Assembly: GCA_017304475.1 (NCBI GenBank)
Contig: JAFKKV010000037.1
Location: 1 to 64,000, forward strand
Source of the DNA: Hyphomicrobiales bacterium
Lineage (GTDB): Bacteria > Pseudomonadota > Alphaproteobacteria > Rhizobiales > Phreatobacteraceae
DNA: 64,000 bases
Direction: 5' to 3'
Part shown: piece after piece, positions 56,601-64,000 of the stretch
Layout of the letters: each line of letters begins with the position of its first letter
How positions within the stretch are numbered: the first letter of the stretch is position 1
Notes under the pieces: model-generated
Told to the model about the DNA's origin: nothing
Database searches by the model: none
The model's input: only the letters and a program-made list of their open reading frames with translations
Made by a program: the position numbers and the translations under genes

Positions 56601-58931
56601 CTGACGCTGACCGGCACCAATACCTATACCGGCGGAACCATGATCACTTCAGGTGTGCTGTCGGTTGCCGCCGACGCCAATCTCGGCGCGGCCTCGGGCG
56701 GGCTTGCCTTCAACGGCGGCACGCTTGCGGCGACAACCAGCTTCGACACGGCGCGCGCGGTCACGCTCGGCGCGGGCGGCGGCGGCATCGATGTCGGGGC
56801 GGCCACCACACTCGGCCTCTCCGGCACGGTTTCCGGCTCCGGTGATCTGATCAAGCAGGGCGCGGGCACGCTGGTGCTGACCGGGATCAATGGCTACGGC
56901 CATACGCAGGTCCGGGCCGGCACGCTGATCGGCAATGCGACCTCGATCAGCGGCAATGTCAGCACCGCCGGCACGGTGGTGTTCGACCAGGCAGTGGATG
57001 CCGGTTTTGCCGGCAATATCGCCGGCCTGTCGGGCAATGACGGTGCGATGATCAAGCGCGGCGCGGCGACGCTGATGCTGGCAGGGAATTCCGCGCTCCC
57101 TTGGTCGGTCGAAACCGGCGGGCTGGTCTCGGCGACGAGCCGCTTCAGCGGCAATGTCGCCATCGCCGCGCCAGGCTCGTTCAGTTTCGACCAGATGGGC
57201 GACGGCGCCTATGCCGGCATCGTCTCGGGCTCCGGCCGCTTTGCCAAGACAGGAACCGGCACGGTGCTGCTGACCGGAAACAGTTCGGGCTTTGCCGGCT
57301 CGACCGTCGTCAGCGGCGGCACGCTCAGTGTCGGGGATGCCTCGGGCGGATCGCTCGGCGGATCGCTCCTCGTCACCTCGGGCGGCTCGCTCTCCGGCAT
57401 CGGTACGGTCGGGAGCCTCGGTTCCACCGTCACCATTGCGGCCGGCGGCGTGCATGCGCCGGGCAATTCCGTCGGCGCCCAGACCATTGCCGGGAACTAT
57501 GTCAATCACGGCACGCTCGTGATCGAGGGCACGCCGGCCGGGACCGACAAGATCGTGGTCGCCGGCAGCGTCGACATATCAGGCGCGAGGCTCAACCTCG
57601 TGCTGCCGCCGGTGACCCCGGCGAGCTGGAGCCTGCTCAACGGCCCTTTCACCCTGATCGACAAGCAGAGCGCCGGCGCCGTGACCGGCACGTTCGGCGC
57701 CGTCAGCAGCAGCCTGCTCTTTCTCGATTTCAGCCTGAACTATGCCGGCGGCGACGGCAATGACGTGACGCTGCAACTGGCCCGCAACCATGTCGGCTTC
57801 TCGAACATCGGTATGACCCGCAACCAGATCGCCACTGCGGGCGGCATCGAGAGCCTGCCCAATGGCAATCCGATCTGGCAGACCATCGCTCTGTCATCCG
57901 ACCCGGATATCGTGCGCCGTAGTTTCGACCAGCTCTCCGGCGAGATCCATGCCTCGGCCAAGACTGCGCTGATCGCGGACAGCCGCTTCGTCCGCGAGGC
58001 CGCAACCGATCGCCTGCGTTCAGCCTTCGGCGCGGTCGCGGCCGCCACCTTCCCGGTCATGGCCTATGCCGGCGGCGATCCGATCCCGGTGGCCGCCGCC
58101 ACCGATCGCCTGGCCGTCTGGGGCCAGGCTTTCGGCGCCTGGGGACACACCCGCGGCGACGACAATGCCGCGCGGCTCGATCGCTCGACCGGCGGCTTTT
58201 TCCTCGGCGCCGACGGACCCGTCTTCGACATCCTGCGGATCGGTGTCCTCGCCGGCTATAGCCGCACGACCTTCGCCGCCCGGGACCGTGCCTCCTCCGG
58301 CAGCAGCGACAACTACCATCTCGGCCTCTATGCCGGCGCGCAATGGGGCCAGCTCGGCATCCGCTCGGGCTTCGCCTATACGTGGCACGACATCGCGGCC
58401 GGCCGCAGCGTCCGCATTGCCGGCTTCAACGACAGCCTGAAGGCGAATGAGCGCGCCGCCACCTTCCAGGCCTTCGGCGAGCTCGGCTATCGGGTCGAAC
58501 TGCTCGCGGCCGCGGCGCTGGAGCCCTTCGCGAATCTCGCTCATGTCGGCTTGCGCAGCGACGGCTTCACCGAGCGGGGCGGCGCGGCGGCCCTCGCCGG
58601 CACCGGGCGGACGACCCAGGTCACCTTCACCACGCTCGGCGTGCGGGCCTCCTCCAGCTTCGATCTCTCCGGCATCCAGGCGACCGCACGCGCAACGCTC
58701 GGCTGGCGCCATGCCTTCGGCGACACGACCCCGCTGGCAACCCTCGCCTTTGCCGGCGGCAGCGCCTTCACGGTCGCGGGCGTACCGATCGCTGGGAATG
58801 CCGCCCTCGTCGAGGCCGGGCTCGACCTTCGGCTGTCACCGGCGGCAACCTTCGGCCTTTCCTATTCCGGCCAGGTCGCCGCCAATGCCCAGCAGCACGG
58901 CTTCAGAGCGAATTTCGGTTTCAGGTTCTGA
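53640..58931 (+). CDS. Autotransporter (type Va) with modular beta-repeat passenger
   Basis: A 1763-residue outer-membrane autotransporter. A long signal region ends near residue 57 (LLLVAASPAVAQ). The passenger begins with about ten 50-51-residue modules containing GxGTLTIGAGGxVTN and VGTVTVAGxGA-W-N, then autotransporter-associated beta-strand (PATR) repeats such as TKTGTGTLTLTGTNTYTGGT and TVSGGKLLVGDA. The C-terminal translocator barrel begins near residue 1490 (DRLAVWGQAFGAWG) and ends FRANFGFRF, with a terminal aromatic. It is expected to display a right-handed beta-helix on the cell surface. No protease or esterase catalytic motif is evident, so adhesion or aggregation is the best guess. 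Confidence 0.93.
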   Translation: MREAFASRVMALGKTRNPRRVRGTSASAPHRGVGRSVPLGSGSLIALLLVAASPAVAQPIPPGVNVDATDNDVSPSSANPTTWNLGGSDLRVGQNGRGALTIGAGGVVRNSNGHIGFASGSIGTVSVAGAGASWLNLGAFLSVGDGGQGTLIIGAGGFVTNGHGNIGYGANAVGIVTVAGMGARWENFYTLAVGLNGQGTLTIGTGGSVTNTGGAIGTNAGSVGTVTVAGTDARWDNSGDLTIGRSGRGTLNIAAGGTVTNGVGAIGYNNGAVGTVTVEGLGATWTNSGSLAVGSSGLGTLTIGAGGSVTNAAGLIGAFANAVGTVTVEGPGATWTNSGNLTVGHSGQATLTIGAGGTVTNGIGLIGYDNGAVGTVTVAGTNARWDNSSDIAVGRDGQGTLNIGAGGIVTNKYGSIGYGSGSVGTVKVEGPGATWTNADNLNVGDLGQGTLGIGAGGTVANAYGYIGLNAGSVGTATVAGAGARWTNSSDLAVGYFGQGTLSIGVGGTVTNAYGYIGNNSGSVGTATVAGTGATWTNSGNLHVGFRGQGTLTIGAGGIVTNGFGFIGAAAANAVGTVTVAGAGARWDNSGDLFVGNQGQGKLTIADGGTVSSAAGSGLVHLGYSGTSAGTLTIGAVSGGAAGSLEAAEIRFGNGTAKLVFNHGDTAYRFSTRLVSAGTGAHSVAHLAGTTLLTGDSSGFTGTTTVSGGKLLVGDATSGTLGGIVKVTSGGTLGGSGTLTGTVTVDGTLAAGNSPGTLTFAGDLTLNSGSRTVFELNTPGIVGGTGLTTGNDLVKVGGTLNLGGTLDIQVAAAGYYRLFDYGTLTSGSGFGTETVTSTHGGFTIASHQVQYGIPHQINLSVLGAGQTMHFWDGADTTGNGTVDGGAGIWGSATNWTGMPGQANINGTWGGSVGVFRGAAGTVTVSGTQNFDTLQFSTDGYRLSGGTLAFNPASGSAATILVDSGVGVTIGSVLTDGTGNSLTKTGTGTLTLTGTNTYTGGTMITSGVLSVAADANLGAASGGLAFNGGTLAATTSFDTARAVTLGAGGGGIDVGAATTLGLSGTVSGSGDLIKQGAGTLVLTGINGYGHTQVRAGTLIGNATSISGNVSTAGTVVFDQAVDAGFAGNIAGLSGNDGAMIKRGAATLMLAGNSALPWSVETGGLVSATSRFSGNVAIAAPGSFSFDQMGDGAYAGIVSGSGRFAKTGTGTVLLTGNSSGFAGSTVVSGGTLSVGDASGGSLGGSLLVTSGGSLSGIGTVGSLGSTVTIAAGGVHAPGNSVGAQTIAGNYVNHGTLVIEGTPAGTDKIVVAGSVDISGARLNLVLPPVTPASWSLLNGPFTLIDKQSAGAVTGTFGAVSSSLLFLDFSLNYAGGDGNDVTLQLARNHVGFSNIGMTRNQIATAGGIESLPNGNPIWQTIALSSDPDIVRRSFDQLSGEIHASAKTALIADSRFVREAATDRLRSAFGAVAAATFPVMAYAGGDPIPVAAATDRLAVWGQAFGAWGHTRGDDNAARLDRSTGGFFLGADGPVFDILRIGVLAGYSRTTFAARDRASSGSSDNYHLGLYAGAQWGQLGIRSGFAYTWHDIAAGRSVRIAGFNDSLKANERAATFQAFGELGYRVELLAAAALEPFANLAHVGLRSDGFTERGGAAALAGTGRTTQVTFTTLGVRASSSFDLSGIQATARATLGWRHAFGDTTPLATLAFAGGSAFTVAGVPIAGNAALVEAGLDLRLSPAATFGLSYSGQVAANAQQHGFRANFGFRF
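53892..55395 (+). repeat. Ladder of 150-bp in-frame modules
   Basis: The codon for the conserved tryptophan recurs at 54192, 54342, 54492, 54642, 54792, 54942, 55092 and 55242, exactly 150 bases apart, with flanking intervals of 153 bases (54039 and 55395). Adjacent modules share long nearly identical stretches. Confidence 0.95.
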
Positions 58932-59028
58932 ACCGGCGCGCAGCCCATCGCGGCACCCGCACCGGAGCCGCCATACGGGCGAACCGAAGGAGCGCGCCCG
59001 CTTTACTCGCGAGCCCAGCCCCCAGAGA

Positions 59029-59730
59029 TCAGGCCGCGCGCTTCCCCGCCGCATAGGCCTCCGCCGCCTGCTCCACCTGGGCCCGCCTTACCTTGTTGTT
59101 CGCACCGCTGATCGACGCCACCATGGTGTAGATCTCGGCGGGCGCGGTGTCGGGATGGCCCGAATTGAACGGCGGCGCCGGGGCATATTCGAGGCCGAGC
59201 TGGATCGCCTGTGCGATACGCGCATCGGCCAGCTCGGCAGCCACCGTGATGGCGAAATCGATGCCGGCGGTGACGCCGCCACCGGTGATCAGGCTGCCGT
59301 CGCGGACCACGCGGCCGCCATCGGGAATGGCGCCGAACAGCGGCAGGAACTCGCGCCAGGCCCAATGACAGGCCGCGCGCCGCCCTTCGAGCAGGCCGGC
59401 CGCACCGAGGATCAACGAGCCCGTGCAGACCGAGGTCACGTAGCGCGCACCGGCCGCGAGGCGCCGGATCGCCGCCATGAAGACCGGGTCCTGCATGGCA
59501 TGGGTGCAGCCGGAGCCGCCGGGCACGCACAGCACGTCGCAGCCCGCGATCTCCTCCAGCCGGGCGAGATCGGCAAAGGTCAGGCCGTCGGCCTTGACCG
59601 GCAGGCCGCCGACCGAGGCAACCGTCAGCGTGGCGCCCGGCAGCCGCGACAGGAACTGGTGCGGCCCGGTGAAATCCAGATGGGTCATGCCGGCATAGAG
59701 CGGAAAGACAATGGAGAGAGGCGCGGTCAT
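59029..59730 (-). CDS. DJ-1/PfpI protein, isocyanide hydratase-like
   Basis: A 233-residue enzyme. It begins LSIVFPLYAGMTHLDFTGPH. The nucleophile elbow is VTSVCTGSLILGAAGLLEGR (Cys near residue 95), followed by ACHWAWREFLPLFGA and ITGGGVTAGIDFAITVAAEL. This closely follows the Pseudomonas InhA isocyanide hydratase type, which converts isocyanides to N-formamides. ATG 59730 follows GGGAG. It diverges from a GlxA-type regulator that itself carries a DJ-1 domain. Confidence 0.88.
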   Translation of the reverse strand: MTAPLSIVFPLYAGMTHLDFTGPHQFLSRLPGATLTVASVGGLPVKADGLTFADLARLEEIAGCDVLCVPGGSGCTHAMQDPVFMAAIRRLAAGARYVTSVCTGSLILGAAGLLEGRRAACHWAWREFLPLFGAIPDGGRVVRDGSLITGGGVTAGIDFAITVAAELADARIAQAIQLGLEYAPAPPFNSGHPDTAPAEIYTMVASISGANNKVRRAQVEQAAEAYAAGKRAA

Positions 59731-59785
59731 CGAAAGTCTCCCAAGAGTGACCAGGGCAGCCTCGCAGGTCCCCATCTTGACTTGA

Positions 59786-59813
59786 ATGACATTGATCCCT
59801 CAATTTACGTCAT
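59786..59813. promoter_or_regulatory. Nested dyad in the DJ-1 divergent gap
   Basis: ATTGA-TCCC-TCAAT is nested within ATGAC..GTCAT, abutting the start codon of the GlxA-type gene. This may be a self-binding operator for the AraC-family domain (inference). Confidence 0.35.
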
Positions 59814-60777
59814 GACCAAAACGATCGGCTTTCTCGTTTTTCCCTCCTTCCAGATCCTCGACCTCACCGGTCCGCTGGCGGTGTTCGACGCGCCGAACCG
59901 GGCGCTCGGCATGGCGCCCTACCAGCTGACCGTCCTGTCCGAACATGGCGGGCCGGTCACCAGTTCCTCCGGCCTGGAGGTGGTGACCCAGGCCTTCGAC
60001 GACCGGCCGCTCGACACGCTCATCGTCGCCGGCGGCGCCGGCACCCGTGACGCGGCCAGGACAGCGAGCCTCCTGGGCTTCCTGCGGGCAGCACCGCCGC
60101 GCTGCCGGCGCGTGGCAAGCGTCTGCACCGGAGCCTTCATCATGGCCGCGGCGGGCCTGCTCGACGGACGCCGGGCGACCACCCATTGGCACTATGCGGC
60201 CTCTCTGCAGCGGCATAATCCGCAGATCCGGGTCGAAGCCGATCGGATCTTCACCAAGGACGGCCCGATCTGGACCTCGGCCGGCGTCAGTTCCGGCATC
60301 GACCTCGCGCTGGCGCTGGTCGAGGACGATCTCGGCCTGGATGTCGCGCGTGCCATCGCCCGCCATCTCGTGGTCTATCATCGCCGGCCGGGCGGCCAGT
60401 CGCAGTTCTCGACGCTGCTGGAGCTCGACCCATCGTCGAGCCGGATCCGCGAGGCGCTGACCTATGCCCGCGACCACTTGCACGAGACCTTGAATGTCGA
60501 GCGCCTCGCCGAGGTCGCCTGCCTCAGCCCGCGCCAGTTCGGCCGCGCCTTCCTGGCCGAAACCGGCCAGACGCCGGCCAAGGCGGTGGAGCGGCTGCGC
60601 GCCGAGGCGGCGCGTGCCCGGATCGAGGCCGGCCGGCAGCCGATCGAGGAGATCGCCCGCGATGTCGGCTTCAGCGATCCCGAGCGCATGCGCCGGGCCT
60701 TCGTCCGTGCCTTCGGCCAGCCGCCCCAGGCGATCAGGCGCATCGCGAGAGCGGCAAGTGCTTCGGCGAGCGCCTGA
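59812..60777 (+). CDS. GlxA-family regulator (DJ-1 domain plus AraC DNA-binding domain)
   Basis: A 321-residue regulator. The N-terminal DJ-1/PfpI domain (TIGFLVFPSFQILDLTGPLA; RRVASVCTGAFIMAAAGLLD) serves as a sensor. The C-terminal AraC domain has LNVERLAEVACLSPRQFGRA and IEEIARDVGFSDPERMRRAF. It diverges across 81 bases from an isocyanide-hydratase-like gene with the same DJ-1 fold, which it probably controls. The two products share VCTG..LL.GRRA..HW, suggesting common ancestry. Confidence 0.92.
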   Translation: MTKTIGFLVFPSFQILDLTGPLAVFDAPNRALGMAPYQLTVLSEHGGPVTSSSGLEVVTQAFDDRPLDTLIVAGGAGTRDAARTASLLGFLRAAPPRCRRVASVCTGAFIMAAAGLLDGRRATTHWHYAASLQRHNPQIRVEADRIFTKDGPIWTSAGVSSGIDLALALVEDDLGLDVARAIARHLVVYHRRPGGQSQFSTLLELDPSSSRIREALTYARDHLHETLNVERLAEVACLSPRQFGRAFLAETGQTPAKAVERLRAEAARARIEAGRQPIEEIARDVGFSDPERMRRAFVRAFGQPPQAIRRIARAASASASA

Positions 60778-60807
60778 TAGGTCCACGCAAGATGTGATGA
60801 AGCGGGC

Positions 60808-61695
60808 TCACGGCGATGCGGACGTGCCTGCCTCGGCCAGCAGCCAGGACCTGAAGACGGCCATATCCGGTCGCAGCCGCGCTGCCGGATAGACCAGCCA
60901 ATAGCTGTAGTCGTTGGCAAGCGCGATATCGAAGGGCCGTACCAGCCGGCCGGCGGCGAGGTCGTCGGCTGCGAGCATGAGCCGCCCGAGCGCGACGCCA
61001 TGGCCGTCGACCGCCGCGCGCAGCATGAGCCCCGCATCGTTGAAGGTCAGCGCCGCCTCGGCCTTCGCCCCGGCGAGACCGGCATGGTCGAACCAGCGCG
61101 ACCACGCGTCCTTGGGCGTGTCATGCAGGAGCCTCGCCTGCTGCAGGTCGGCGGGCGAGCGAAGCGCCGGCGGACCGGCCGCGACCGACGGGCTGCACAC
61201 CGGGCTCAGCGTCTCGCGGCCGACCAGGTCGGCCTTGAGACCGGCCCACCGCCCAAGCCCTGAGCGTATGCCGAGATCGAAACGGTCGTCGGCGAAATCC
61301 CAGAGATCGGCCGAACTGGTCAGCCTCAGCTCGATCCCCGGATGGCGCTCGCGAAACCGACCGAGCCGCGGCACCAGCCAGCAGGCCGCGAATGACGGCA
61401 GCACCGTGATCCGCAATGGCTTGCCGTCCTGCTGGCCGAGCCGCGCGGTCGCCGCCGCCATGCGATCGAGCGCCGCCGTCAATTCGGGCAGATAGGCGGC
61501 GCCCTGGGCCGTCAGGCGCAGGCTATGGCCATGGCGCTCGAACAACCGCACGCCCAGCCAATCCTCGAGCAGGCGCACCTGATGGCTGATCGCCGCCTGC
61601 GTCACGCAGAGCTCGGCCGCGGCGCGGGTGAAGTTCAGGTGCCTGGCCCCCGCCTCGAAGGCGCGAAGGGCGCCGAGCGGCGGAAGGCGACGCAT
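60808..61695 (-). CDS. LysR family regulator (GcvA-like)
   Basis: A 295-residue LysR protein. The helix-turn-helix near residues 1-62 has PPLGALRAFEAGARHLNFTR and AELCVTQAAISHQVRLLEDW, which is the GcvA pattern. The effector domain is in the C-terminal part. It diverges from the LysE-type exporter gene across 134 bases and probably controls it, as ArgP controls ArgO. Confidence 0.93.
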   Translation of the reverse strand: MRRLPPLGALRAFEAGARHLNFTRAAAELCVTQAAISHQVRLLEDWLGVRLFERHGHSLRLTAQGAAYLPELTAALDRMAAATARLGQQDGKPLRITVLPSFAACWLVPRLGRFRERHPGIELRLTSSADLWDFADDRFDLGIRSGLGRWAGLKADLVGRETLSPVCSPSVAAGPPALRSPADLQQARLLHDTPKDAWSRWFDHAGLAGAKAEAALTFNDAGLMLRAAVDGHGVALGRLMLAADDLAAGRLVRPFDIALANDYSYWLVYPAARLRPDMAVFRSWLLAEAGTSASP

Positions 61696-61829
61696 TCTCG
61701 ATGACCTCTGCTTATCGAGCGGATGAGGATAGATCGCTTTGTTCCAGCCGGGAAGTCGCGTCCTTTCACGTCGCTTGAAATGGCCCGGGCGATGCCCCTG
61801 GCGCGCTCATGTTCAAAGGACGCCGCGTG

Positions 61830-62450
61830 ATGATCCCCTGGGAGATATGGCTGCCGTTCCTGGGCTATACGATCCCCATGGTGATCAGCCCCGGGCCTGG
61901 CAACACGCTTCTCGCCGCCGCCGGCGGGCGGTTTGGAATCCGGGCTTCCCTGCCGTTCTGGACCGGCTTCGAGGCGGCCAACCTCGTCCTGTGCCTCGTG
62001 TATGGCCTGGGCGTCGGCCGCGCCCTGCAGGATCACCCCGGGCTGGACCAGGCGTTGAAATGGGCAGGCGCGGCTTACCTCGCCTATGTTGCCTGGCGCT
62101 TCTTCCGCATGCCGGCCGGCCCTGCCGGGGACGACCGCACTGAGGCCGGTACCAGCCCGGCGAAGCTCCGCTTCGGCGACGGCTTCCTGCCGGTCGTGCT
62201 CAATCCCAAGATCCACACCATGATCCTGGTCATGTTTTCCCAGTTCCTCGATCCCGCGCGCCCATTGCCCGGCCAGTTCACCCAACTCACCGTGGCATTT
62301 CTGGTGGTTTGCCTGGCCTGCCATTTTCCCTGGATCTATGCCGGCAAGATCATCCTAGGCCGGTTCCGCTCGGCCCGCGCTCTGCGCCTTCAAGGCTGGA
62401 CGTTCGGCACCTGCATGGTCCTGGTCGCCGCCTACACAGTCTGGTCCTGA
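61830..62450 (+). CDS. LysE family amino-acid exporter
   Basis: A 206-residue inner-membrane protein with about six helices. The family opening is IPMVISPGPGNTLLAAAGGR, followed by FGIRASLPFWTGFEAANLVL, LKWAGAAYLAYVAWRFFRMP and FLPVVLNPKIHTMILVMFSQ. It exports amino acids or similar metabolites. ATG 61830 is preceded by AAGGA. It diverges from a LysR regulator. Confidence 0.9.
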   Translation: MIPWEIWLPFLGYTIPMVISPGPGNTLLAAAGGRFGIRASLPFWTGFEAANLVLCLVYGLGVGRALQDHPGLDQALKWAGAAYLAYVAWRFFRMPAGPAGDDRTEAGTSPAKLRFGDGFLPVVLNPKIHTMILVMFSQFLDPARPLPGQFTQLTVAFLVVCLACHFPWIYAGKIILGRFRSARALRLQGWTFGTCMVLVAAYTVWS

Positions 62451-62574
62451 GACCGGGCGGTGCCATCGACTATGCCCGCCGGGGGGTAAGTGGGATGCTG
62501 CGGGTCGACTTCACCCTTGCGGCGCCGATGAGGATGCACCCAATTTCGGCGTCCATCCCCGCCCTCGCCTCACC

Positions 62575-63876
62575 TCATTCGGCAGGCTGCGCGATCGGAC
62601 GGACGACCTTGCGCCGGGCATTGGCGATGGCCGCGATCATGCCGATCACGGTGGCGCCGGCGACGTAATGCGCCGGACCGAGCTTGTCGGTGGTCAGCAG
62701 CACCTGCACGGCGATGGGGGTGAGGCCGCCGAACAGCGCATAGGCGATGTTGTAGGAGAACGACACGCCGGAAAAGCGCACCGGCCCCGGGAAGGCGCGC
62801 ACCATGATGACGGGCACGATGGTGATCATGCCGGCGGCAAGGCCCGCCAGCGCATAAAGCGGCACCAGATTGGCCGGATTGGCGGCGGTGCCGACGAAAA
62901 GCCCATAGGTTGCCGCGATCATCAGCGGACCGGTGACGAGACTCACCGCCAGCACGCCGAAACGGTCGATCAGCACGCCGACGGCGACCGCGGAGACCGT
63001 GATGGCGAGCGTCGCGGCGACGCTGCCGAGAAGCGTGGTCAAGGGGGCGATGCCATGCAGCCGCTGCATCAGGGTCGGCGTGGTCAGGATGACCACCACG
63101 ACGATGGCGGTCAGCATCCAGGTCGCCAGCATCGAGACGACGACCGCCGGGCCATGGCCCGAGAGCACCTGCTTCATCGGCATGTCCTGGACCGTCGCCT
63201 TGCGGGCGCGCATCGCCTCGAACACCGGTGTCTCCGACAGCCAGCGGCGCAGATACATCGCGACGAAGCCGAACACGCCGCCGACCAGGAATGGCAGGCG
63301 CCAGGCCCAGTCGTGAATGGCTGAAGGCGAATAGACATAGTTGATGGCCGTCGCCATCAGCGATCCCAGGAGGATTCCGCCGGTCAGGCCGCCGGTCAGA
63401 AGCCCGCAGGCGAGGCCGATACGGTTCTCGGCCACATGCTCGGAAACGAACACCCAGGCGCCCGGGGCTTCGCCGCCGATGGCCGCCCCCTGGAAGATGC
63501 GCATGACCAGCAGCAGGACCGGCGCCGCATAACCGATGCTGGCATAGGTCGGCATCAGGCCGATCAGCAAGGTCGGCACGGCCATCATGAAGATCGACAA
63601 GGTGAACATGCGTTTCCGGCCGGTCTTGTCGCCGAAATGCGCCATGATGATGCCGCCGAGCGGACGCGCCAGATAACCAGCCGCGAAAATTCCGAAGGTC
63701 TGGATCTGCTCCAGCCATTCCGGCATGTCCGGCGGAAAGAAAAGCTTGCCGATGACGGCGGCGAAAAACACGTAGATGATGAAGTCGTAGAACTCGAGCG
63801 CACCACCCAGACAGGCAAGCGCGAGCGTTTTCGCGTCACCTTTTGTCAGGGGACGATTCTCAGCAATAGCGATCAT
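62575..63876 (-). CDS. MFS transporter, metabolite:H+ symporter (MHS) type
   Basis: A 433-residue transporter with 12 predicted helices. Motifs are LGGALEFYDFIIYVFFAAVI (helix 1), ARPLGGIIMAHFGDKTGRKR (the helix 2-3 loop), QGAAIGGEAPGAWVFVSEH and RLPFLVGGVFGFVAMYLRRW. These are characteristic of ProP/YdfJ/KgtP-like MHS transporters of organic acids or osmolytes. The ribosome site is weak. It probably faces its own promoter in 63877-63933. Confidence 0.92.
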   Translation of the reverse strand: MIAIAENRPLTKGDAKTLALACLGGALEFYDFIIYVFFAAVIGKLFFPPDMPEWLEQIQTFGIFAAGYLARPLGGIIMAHFGDKTGRKRMFTLSIFMMAVPTLLIGLMPTYASIGYAAPVLLLVMRIFQGAAIGGEAPGAWVFVSEHVAENRIGLACGLLTGGLTGGILLGSLMATAINYVYSPSAIHDWAWRLPFLVGGVFGFVAMYLRRWLSETPVFEAMRARKATVQDMPMKQVLSGHGPAVVVSMLATWMLTAIVVVVILTTPTLMQRLHGIAPLTTLLGSVAATLAITVSAVAVGVLIDRFGVLAVSLVTGPLMIAATYGLFVGTAANPANLVPLYALAGLAAGMITIVPVIMVRAFPGPVRFSGVSFSYNIAYALFGGLTPIAVQVLLTTDKLGPAHYVAGATVIGMIAAIANARRKVVRPIAQPAE

Positions 63877-63933
63877 GAAGTAACGATCCTAAACTATAGC
63901 GCGACATCGGCGAATTTTGCTGTCGTTTACCCC

Positions 63934-64000
63934 ATGCTGCAGCGCAACACCATTACCGCAAGCCATGCCAGCCATTGGCTGACCGCATGGGTGGTGAATG
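63934..64000 (+). CDS. Possible start of a gene cut by the window edge
   Basis: An ATG at 63934 opens a frame of 22 codons that runs to the end of the window (LQRNTITASHASHWLTAWV). There is no clear ribosome site. It would be divergent from the MHS transporter. Too little is present to name it. Confidence 0.3.
   Translation, partial: MLQRNTITASHASHWLTAWVVN

Overview
The window is GC-rich bacterial chromosome (third codon positions are mostly G/C, so long antisense frames abound). The gene content points to an alphaproteobacterium, most likely Hyphomicrobiales: an Omp25/Omp31-type porin, a HlyU-domain protein, a dnaG-rpoD pair with an alphaproteobacterial-style primase, many solo periplasmic binding proteins and palindromic intergenic repeats. 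The genus cannot be fixed from sequence alone. No rRNA, CRISPR array, transposase or plasmid origin was seen.

Layout. 0-3.7 kb: a degraded scrap fusing pieces of two genes whose intact copies lie at 5-8 kb, then a sugar epimerase, a glycosyltransferase and a frameshifted glycosyltransferase remnant, ending at the 3' end of a CAU-anticodon tRNA. This looks like a small surface-sugar island at a tRNA. 4-18 kb: mostly housekeeping and accessory genes: porin, SIMPL protein, VOC protein, two MsbA-like ABC exporters, a 2OG-oxygenase-like protein, a TetR regulator divergent from a GNAT acetyltransferase (with a perfect inverted-repeat operator), a YciA thioesterase coupled to a small channel-like membrane protein, an amidohydrolase, a tandem PilZ protein and an SH3/proline-repeat exported protein. 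18-24 kb: an apparent catabolic operon (aminotransferase, peptide-type binding protein, YtcJ-like amidohydrolase, DUF2809 protein) divergent from an IclR regulator. 24-28.5 kb: rpoD and dnaG, separated by a strong terminator-like hairpin. 28.5-36 kb: DUF2189 protein, LysR/azoreductase pair, a second paralogous binding protein, a chemoreceptor and moaE. 36-39 kb: a DUF1800/DUF1501 pair. 39-44.3 kb: a GST, then a glycosyltransferase run (GT41/OGT-like with TPRs, a polyprenyl-phosphate GT2 and a GT87-type membrane transferase). 44-53 kb: TctC-type binding protein, aspartate aminotransferase, small proteins, an orphan EnvZ-like kinase, a YfhO-type membrane protein and an AraC regulator. 53.6-58.9 kb: a 1763-residue autotransporter whose passenger contains a ladder of about ten 50-residue modules, seven in exact 150-bp register. 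59-64 kb: a divergent pair of DJ-1/PfpI genes (enzyme and GlxA-type regulator), a LysR/LysE pair and an MHS-family transporter.

The most unusual items are the autotransporter repeat ladder with its adjacent AraC gene, the GT41/GT2/GT87 glycosylation run, the mosaic pseudogene, the filterless channel-like protein coupled to yciA, the DJ-1 enzyme/regulator pair and the dnaG/rpoD hairpin. None can be called a proven new system from sequence alone.
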